From contig JAICTU010000155.1 of assembly GCA_025936205.1 (NCBI GenBank), positions 1 through 17,506 of the forward strand: a DNA stretch of 17,506 nt, read 5' to 3'. Both the position numbers and the translations under genes were made by a program. Shown piece by piece: positions 13,449 through 17,506 of this stretch (position 1 is the stretch's first letter; each line of letters begins with the position of its first letter). Below the pieces are notes generated by a model. The model made no database searches. It was not told the origin of the DNA and saw only the letters and a list, made by a program, of their open reading frames with translations. This DNA comes from Polyangiaceae bacterium. GTDB lineage: Bacteria; Myxococcota; Polyangia; Polyangiales; Polyangiaceae.

Positions 13449-15308
13449 GTGTACTCCTTCATTGCCGGCTTCGGCCTGCGCCGCATCTCGACCGAAGCAG
13501 GTCTTTCGACGAGCGCTCTCCTTCAGTCGGCAGCCCGCGATGTAGTGGCTCGAATGCCTGACTTGGGCAGTCCTCTCTCCGTCGAAGTGACTCATTTCCC
13601 GGAGCTCGAGGGAGGCTGGGCCATGATCTGTCCCGAGGCCGCCGTGAGGCCGCTGCTCGTGTCCGACACGGCCGACGCGAATCACGCCTGCCTGGTGTTT
13701 GGGCAACTGGATGCGAGCATCGAACCGGCAGCTCTAATTCTGGCGGAGTTCGTGCGCGGCGGCCCGAGAGCAGTCGCGGCACTCGGCGGGGTGTTCTCCG
13801 CGATTGTCGTGGAACGAAACACGAGACGGGTCCACGTCGTCACGAGCCTGCCAGGCAGCCGCTCTCTGCACTATTCGAGCGATCGCGAGCTCATTGCGAT
13901 ATCACCGCTCGATCTCGGCATCGTGGCCCTGACTCGCTGTCCCGTGAGCACCGATCCTGCAAGCCTGGCGGTTCTCGTTTCCTGTGGCTGGCCACTCGGT
14001 GGCGCGCGTGCTCTCGAAGGCGTGCGCGAGACGCGACCAGACGAGCTGATCCAATGGGCAGAAGGCCGATGCTCGGTACAGTCGTTCAACCCGCTCACGG
14101 AGGCCGCGAGGCTGACCGCAGAAGACGCGCCGGGCATCGCGCGCCAAGTCGATGCCGTCATCGACGAGTTGCGCAGCAGCGTTGGACAGCAGCTCCAATA
14201 CTTCGGCCCGTTGCCGATCCGGGTGCCGCTCACCGCGGGCATCGACAGCCGTGCCGTCCTGGCGCTGCTCGTCTCGTTGCTGAGCCCCAAAGACATTCGC
14301 ACCTATACGCGAGGCGCCGAAAGCCAGGATGTGCGCGTGGCCCGCAGCATCTCGAGTCGCCTGGGCATCGAACACGAAACGCTTCCTGTCGAGCCGGGGT
14401 CGACGGAGGCGTTTCTGAGCAATGCTCGCTTCGTGGCCACGATGACGAACGGCACGGCCAACGCCGATACGGCCCTCGTTGCTCCGTACCGTGTGTCGCA
14501 GTCTCCCGTCCCCCTCGGTGGAGGTGGCGAGGTCTTCCGCGGCTACTACTACAACTACTTGCGACGCCAGCGGCGGAGCAGCGGCGATAGGGATGCAGCA
14601 CTCCGCGCTCTATACAGCTATCCGTTGGCACGCCTGCGAGCCAAACAATTTGCAAACGAAGAATTGGACGCTGCGGGGCTCTCGCGTCTGAAGGAAACGC
14701 TGCTCACCCTGGAGAGCCTTTCCAGGGACGCCTTCGACTTGCTCGATCTGTTCTACATCTTCGAGCGCATGGGCCACTGGGGTTCGACGATCTGGCGGCG
14801 TGCGCTGGGCCCCACTTTCATGCCGTTTGCCAACCACCGAGCGATGTCGCTCGCATTCCAGCTTCCGTCGCCGGTGGGCGATCACGCCATCGTGGCAGCC
14901 ATCATCCGACGCTTTGCGCCCTCCTGGGCTTTCTGGACGCCTGTGAACGGCGCCGACTTGCTCTTCCTGCAAGGCGCGGGTCGGGCACGCTACGCTGCCC
15001 GGGAGCTCCTGCGTGGCAGCGCCATCGTCGTGCGCAACGCGCGCCGCCGCTTGTTCCGGGCGGAACGCACGCCTCGTCAATCCCGGATCGCCCATATGGA
15101 AGGGGCTCTTCGGGAACCGATTGTCGAGTCGTTGAGCGCCGCCCACAGCGTTGCTCGCGACCTGTTCAGCCCAGAACGAATCGCTCAGCTCTCCTCCCAG
15201 CGCGCAGGGGTCCTCTCTGAGCTGTCGCTGCTCGGGGCTATTTTGAGCCTCGACCTGTGGAGAAGCGAACTGCAAGGGATGAGCACGCGCCCCCGCAGCG
15301 CAGCCTGA
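13449..15308 (+). CDS. Asparagine-synthetase-like ATP-dependent ligase without the glutaminase cysteine
   Basis: A 619-residue protein with asparagine synthetase layout. The N-terminal Ntn-like domain (about 1-200) ends with the family pattern LGGVFSAIVVERNTR ... PGSRSLHY ... ELIAISP. The C-terminal synthetase domain (about 230-600) has the PP-loop variant LTAGIDSR (261-268) and GGGGEVFRGYYY (357-368), the counterpart of GxGADEVFGGY. Glutamine-dependent enzymes start MCGIAG with catalytic Cys2. Here the sequence is MYSFIAGFG, and an in-frame TGA at 13440 just upstream rules out a longer form, so glutaminase activity is not expected. Cys-less relatives such as beta-lactam synthetase or carbapenam synthetase adenylate a carboxylate and close an amide, while others amidate sugars in polysaccharide clusters; the substrate is unknown. 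Start is GTG. Codon use is less GC-biased than in fadD. The gene converges on the patatin gene with a 4-bp gap. Confidence 0.82.
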   Translation: MYSFIAGFGLRRISTEAGLSTSALLQSAARDVVARMPDLGSPLSVEVTHFPELEGGWAMICPEAAVRPLLVSDTADANHACLVFGQLDASIEPAALILAEFVRGGPRAVAALGGVFSAIVVERNTRRVHVVTSLPGSRSLHYSSDRELIAISPLDLGIVALTRCPVSTDPASLAVLVSCGWPLGGARALEGVRETRPDELIQWAEGRCSVQSFNPLTEAARLTAEDAPGIARQVDAVIDELRSSVGQQLQYFGPLPIRVPLTAGIDSRAVLALLVSLLSPKDIRTYTRGAESQDVRVARSISSRLGIEHETLPVEPGSTEAFLSNARFVATMTNGTANADTALVAPYRVSQSPVPLGGGGEVFRGYYYNYLRRQRRSSGDRDAALRALYSYPLARLRAKQFANEELDAAGLSRLKETLLTLESLSRDAFDLLDLFYIFERMGHWGSTIWRRALGPTFMPFANHRAMSLAFQLPSPVGDHAIVAAIIRRFAPSWAFWTPVNGADLLFLQGAGRARYAARELLRGSAIVVRNARRRLFRAERTPRQSRIAHMEGALREPIVESLSAAHSVARDLFSPERIAQLSSQRAGVLSELSLLGAILSLDLWRSELQGMSTRPRSAA

Positions 15309-15312
15309 GCAG

Positions 15313-16314
15313 CTAGGGCACGAGCAACGTATGCAGCGCGGCCGTCGCCGCCTCGCGCCCCGCCGCCACGTAGCCCCTCAGCTGCGCCGTGTTGGAGAAG
15401 GCGCTGAAGGCGCTGCCGTCGAGGGGGCGCGGCGGGCGGATCTGCACGATTTCCAGCGGTACCCAGCCGAAGACGGCCTTCACCTTCTCGATCACGTCGA
15501 GCGGTACGCGCTGATCGGCGAGCCCATCGATCTTGCTCAGATAGTCGTTGATGGCCTCGGCGTCGCGCAGATCGCGATACAGGCGCTCGTTGATCAAGAT
15601 CTCCGCCAGCTGGGTCACCAGCTTCACGCCGCGCAGCGGCTCCGGTGCAGGCAGCTCCAGCGGCTCCGGCGTGACCACGATGATGCGCTCGACCCCGCTG
15701 CCCTCGATGGCGCGCTTGATCGGCGTGTTGTTGACGACCCCACCGTCGCTGCACAGGCCGACGCCGGGCACGTCGACCGGCGCGAACAGCAGCGGGAACG
15801 CTCCGGAGCCGAGCGCGGTGTGGAAAACCTGCGCTCGCGCGTGCTCGGTGTCGAAGTGCTCATCGCGGAAGCTCGCGACGTACTCGAAGGTGGTCGCTCG
15901 CTGCCCATCGATGTTGCCCTCACCGCCCTGCAGCGCCGTCAGCACCAGCTCCAGCTCGACTTGCTTGCGGTGTACGAGCGGCAGGTGGGCCACTGCCATG
16001 TGCATCAGCGGCAACAAGCGCTGCCCGGTGCCGACGCCAACGCCATGCAGAATGTCGAGCGGGCTCACCTTCAGCACGTTGTGCCAGGTGGCGTCGTGCA
16101 GCCACATCTCCACCAGGCGCCCCGCCACCAGGTGCTCGGAGCCGTAGCGAATGCCGGTGGCATAAATGGATCCGTTCAGCGCGCCGGAGCTCGCCGCCAC
16201 GATGCGCACGATGGGGATGTGCGCCAGGTGCTGTGAAAGCACGTCCAGCACCCCCGCCTCGAACGCACCCTTCGCGACCGCCCCCGCCAAGATGAGCGCT
16301 GTCCTCTTCCCCAT
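15313..16314 (-). CDS. Patatin-like phospholipase
   Basis: A 333-residue patatin-fold acyl hydrolase with a Ser-Asp dyad that releases fatty acids from (lyso)phospholipids. The oxyanion-hole loop is LILAGAVAKGAFEAG (residues 7-21). The nucleophile Ser42 sits in VAASSGALNG, so the usual GxSxG has Ala in place of the first Gly. The catalytic Asp190 is in LCSDGGVVNNTP, followed by the family's late IIVVTPEP strand. There is no signal peptide, so the protein is probably cytosolic or delivered by another route. Start is ATG 16314; no good Shine-Dalgarno site is visible. It stands alone leftward, 117 bp from the lipoprotein gene upstream, and its 3' end lies 4 bp from the convergent asparagine-synthetase-like gene. 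Confidence 0.9.
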   Translation of the reverse strand: MGKRTALILAGAVAKGAFEAGVLDVLSQHLAHIPIVRIVAASSGALNGSIYATGIRYGSEHLVAGRLVEMWLHDATWHNVLKVSPLDILHGVGVGTGQRLLPLMHMAVAHLPLVHRKQVELELVLTALQGGEGNIDGQRATTFEYVASFRDEHFDTEHARAQVFHTALGSGAFPLLFAPVDVPGVGLCSDGGVVNNTPIKRAIEGSGVERIIVVTPEPLELPAPEPLRGVKLVTQLAEILINERLYRDLRDAEAINDYLSKIDGLADQRVPLDVIEKVKAVFGWVPLEIVQIRPPRPLDGSAFSAFSNTAQLRGYVAAGREAATAALHTLLVP

Positions 16315-16431
16315 GCAGCAGTTCTAAACCCGCGCCGGCGGATCATCAATCGCAGGGGCCGTGGTGCGCGGCGCGAACGCCAACGCCATGAAAACTTGCG
16401 ACTATTGGCCGCGGGTCAGCGCCCGGGGCGC

Positions 16432-17214
16432 TCACGTCCCCTTCAGGCACCCGAGCACGGCACGCGGCAAGCCCATGCAACGCGCGCCGGCGCGCGCGAC
16501 GTCGCAGGGATGCTGGAACGGATCGGCAGTGCTCTCGTCCACCGCGTCGGGGCGCCTCCAGGTACCGGGGCCGTAACCCGTCGAGTCAAAGGGAGCCACG
16601 GCATCGATACCGCTGCCCACGGCAGCGCGCCGGAGCAGCCAGCGCTGCTGGCGCGAACGGTCCGCGAGCGAACGAGCCTTGACGTACCAACGCTCCACCT
16701 GCCGCTGGGGACCGATCACTTCCGCGTCTTCGGGGCCGACGAAGTAACGCATCTCCAGCACCACGAAGCGCTCACCGGGCTGCTCGCGGAGCATGTCGAG
16801 CGCGGCTTTGCGCAGCTTGCTGGCGGGGCGTGGGGTCACCCAGCCCTTGACGCACGTGTCGCTCGGTGATCCTCGATCGACAGCCTCGCCGCCGCCGGCC
16901 TCATCCTGCGCCTCTGCTGCCGTGCCGCTGGTCGGCACCCGTTCGCTGGTGGGGGGTGGGAACGGCCCGGGCGAGCTCGAAGCGCCCGTTGACGGTGCCT
17001 GCGGACGGAGCGCCTCGCGCGCCTCGCTCGGCTTGCTGGGGACCGCGGTAGAGGTCACCGGCACTGGCCCCGAAGCTTCCGGCTTTTCAGCAGCGGGCTT
17101 CCCCTCGACCACCAGGTCGTCGGGCTCTCGCTTTTTGTCGAAAATCGTACGATCACAGCCGAGGGCGCAGAGCGCAAGGCTCGACACGATGATGGTCGGG
17201 GGCAACCTCCGCAT
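16432..17214 (-). CDS. Putative lipoprotein of unknown function
   Basis: A 260-residue protein with an N-terminal lipoprotein signal: MRRLPP, hydrophobic IIVSSLALCALG, lipobox ALGC with Cys20. Residues about 35-118 form a Pro/Ser/Ala/Glu-rich linker of low complexity. The conserved-looking part is residues ~120-260, starting DTCVKGWVTPRPA and containing RFVVLEMRYFVGPED, VERWYVKARS, RQQRWLLRRAA and a Cys-rich end (HPCDVARAGARCMGL). I do not recognise the domain. Four cysteines (in DTCVKG, HPC, ARCMG, LGCLKG) could make two disulfides outside the cytoplasm. It lies 57 bp downstream of the pirin gene on the same strand; the AT-rich CACTATTTATTCGC just upstream could be a weak -10, so it may also have its own promoter. 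A 7-bp inverted repeat AGCGCCC-G-GGGCGCT (16418-16432) touches the stop codon. Confidence 0.7.
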   Translation of the reverse strand: MRRLPPTIIVSSLALCALGCDRTIFDKKREPDDLVVEGKPAAEKPEASGPVPVTSTAVPSKPSEAREALRPQAPSTGASSSPGPFPPPTSERVPTSGTAAEAQDEAGGGEAVDRGSPSDTCVKGWVTPRPASKLRKAALDMLREQPGERFVVLEMRYFVGPEDAEVIGPQRQVERWYVKARSLADRSRQQRWLLRRAAVGSGIDAVAPFDSTGYGPGTWRRPDAVDESTADPFQHPCDVARAGARCMGLPRAVLGCLKGT

Positions 17215-17271
17215 GCGTCCGGTGCGAATAAATAGTGCTTTCGCCGAGCGCGTCCACCCGCTTCTCAGCTT

Positions 17272-17506
17272 CTAAAGTCCTTCGGGAAGTGGAATTCGCT
17301 CTCGCTCATCACCGGGAACGAGCGGGAACCGGCCTTCGCTCCAGTCCTGCTTCGCGCGCTCGATGCGCTCCTTCGAGCTAGAGACGAAGTTCCACCAGAT
17401 GTGTCGCACGCTCTCGAGTGGCGCGCCGCCAAGCAGCAGCAAGCGCGTTTTGCCCACGGCCCTCACCCGTGCCTCACCCGGGTGAAACACCAGTAGCTGT
17501 GGCTCC
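17272..17506 (-). CDS. C-terminal end of a pirin family protein (5' end outside window)
   Basis: The frame is open to the right edge, so only about 77 C-terminal residues are visible. The sequence [20 protein letters not shown], then [14 protein letters not shown] and [18 protein letters not shown], is the characteristic end of pirin-family cupins. Pirins are small iron-binding cupin proteins; some have quercetinase activity and others act as transcriptional co-regulators or modulate metabolic enzymes. The metal-binding cupin core is in the missing part. The GTG at 17490 is internal, not a start. The unknown lipoprotein gene follows on the same strand. Confidence 0.9.
   Translation of the reverse strand, partial: EPQLLVFHPGEARVRAVGKTRLLLLGGAPLESVRHIWWNFVSSSKERIERAKQDWSEGRFPLVPGDERERIPLPEGL

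Noticed and set aside
1..17506. CRISPR array, tRNA, rRNA, insertion sequence or defence island
   Set aside because: I saw no regularly spaced repeats, no cloverleaf with CCA-type end, no transposase motifs and no terminal inverted repeats with target duplication, and no known defence-protein domains.

Overview
The window is high-GC DNA, by eye about two-thirds G+C, with strong G/C preference at third codon positions in most genes. It looks like chromosomal DNA of a myxobacterium-type (Myxococcota/Polyangia-like) organism. The reasons are a TIGR02147-family regulator, several lipoproteins with long Ala/Gly/Pro/Ser linkers, and a large TPR-type regulator. This assignment is an inference from gene content. 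I see no rRNA, tRNA, CRISPR array, transposase or phage gene.

Left part (1-4426): the 3' end of a large TPR-type regulator runs in from the left edge. It is followed by a membrane fatty-acid hydroxylase/sterol desaturase-family gene with a clear ribosome binding site and a perfect 16-bp palindrome just upstream. That gene converges, with a 7-nt overlap of stop regions, on a leftward two-gene unit: a TIGR02147-family DNA-binding-type protein translationally coupled (ATGA overlap) to a lipoprotein with two META (HslJ-like) domains. The unit has a good candidate sigma-70 promoter in an AT-rich island and an inverted repeat plus tandem 8-mers next to its start.

Middle (4569-9963): a dienelactone hydrolase-family gene with a textbook terminator is divergent from thrS (threonyl-tRNA synthetase). 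This ThrRS lacks the usual N-terminal TGS domain, and its short leader holds a terminator-like hairpin and a second hairpin abutting the start codon. A perfect 12-bp hairpin follows thrS. Then comes about 450 bp with at most one doubtful small lipoprotein ORF, and a soluble lytic transglycosylase (Slt70-like) with a signal peptide.

Right part (10072-17506): a metallo-beta-lactamase-fold lipoprotein (leftward) is separated by about 520 bp of non-coding DNA, rich in inverted repeats, from fadD (long-chain acyl-CoA ligase). An asparagine-synthetase-like ATP-dependent ligase follows fadD after 46 bp. It has no N-terminal catalytic cysteine and its codon use is visibly less GC-biased. It converges on a patatin-like phospholipase gene 4 bp away. 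A short-core lipoprotein of unknown function and the 3' end of a pirin gene (both leftward) close the window.

Most genes are housekeeping or envelope functions: peptidoglycan turnover, lipoproteins, and fatty-acid and lipid metabolism. The least conventional pieces are the TIGR02147/META-lipoprotein pair with its control region, the TGS-less thrS with its leader, and the fadD/asparagine-synthetase-like pair.
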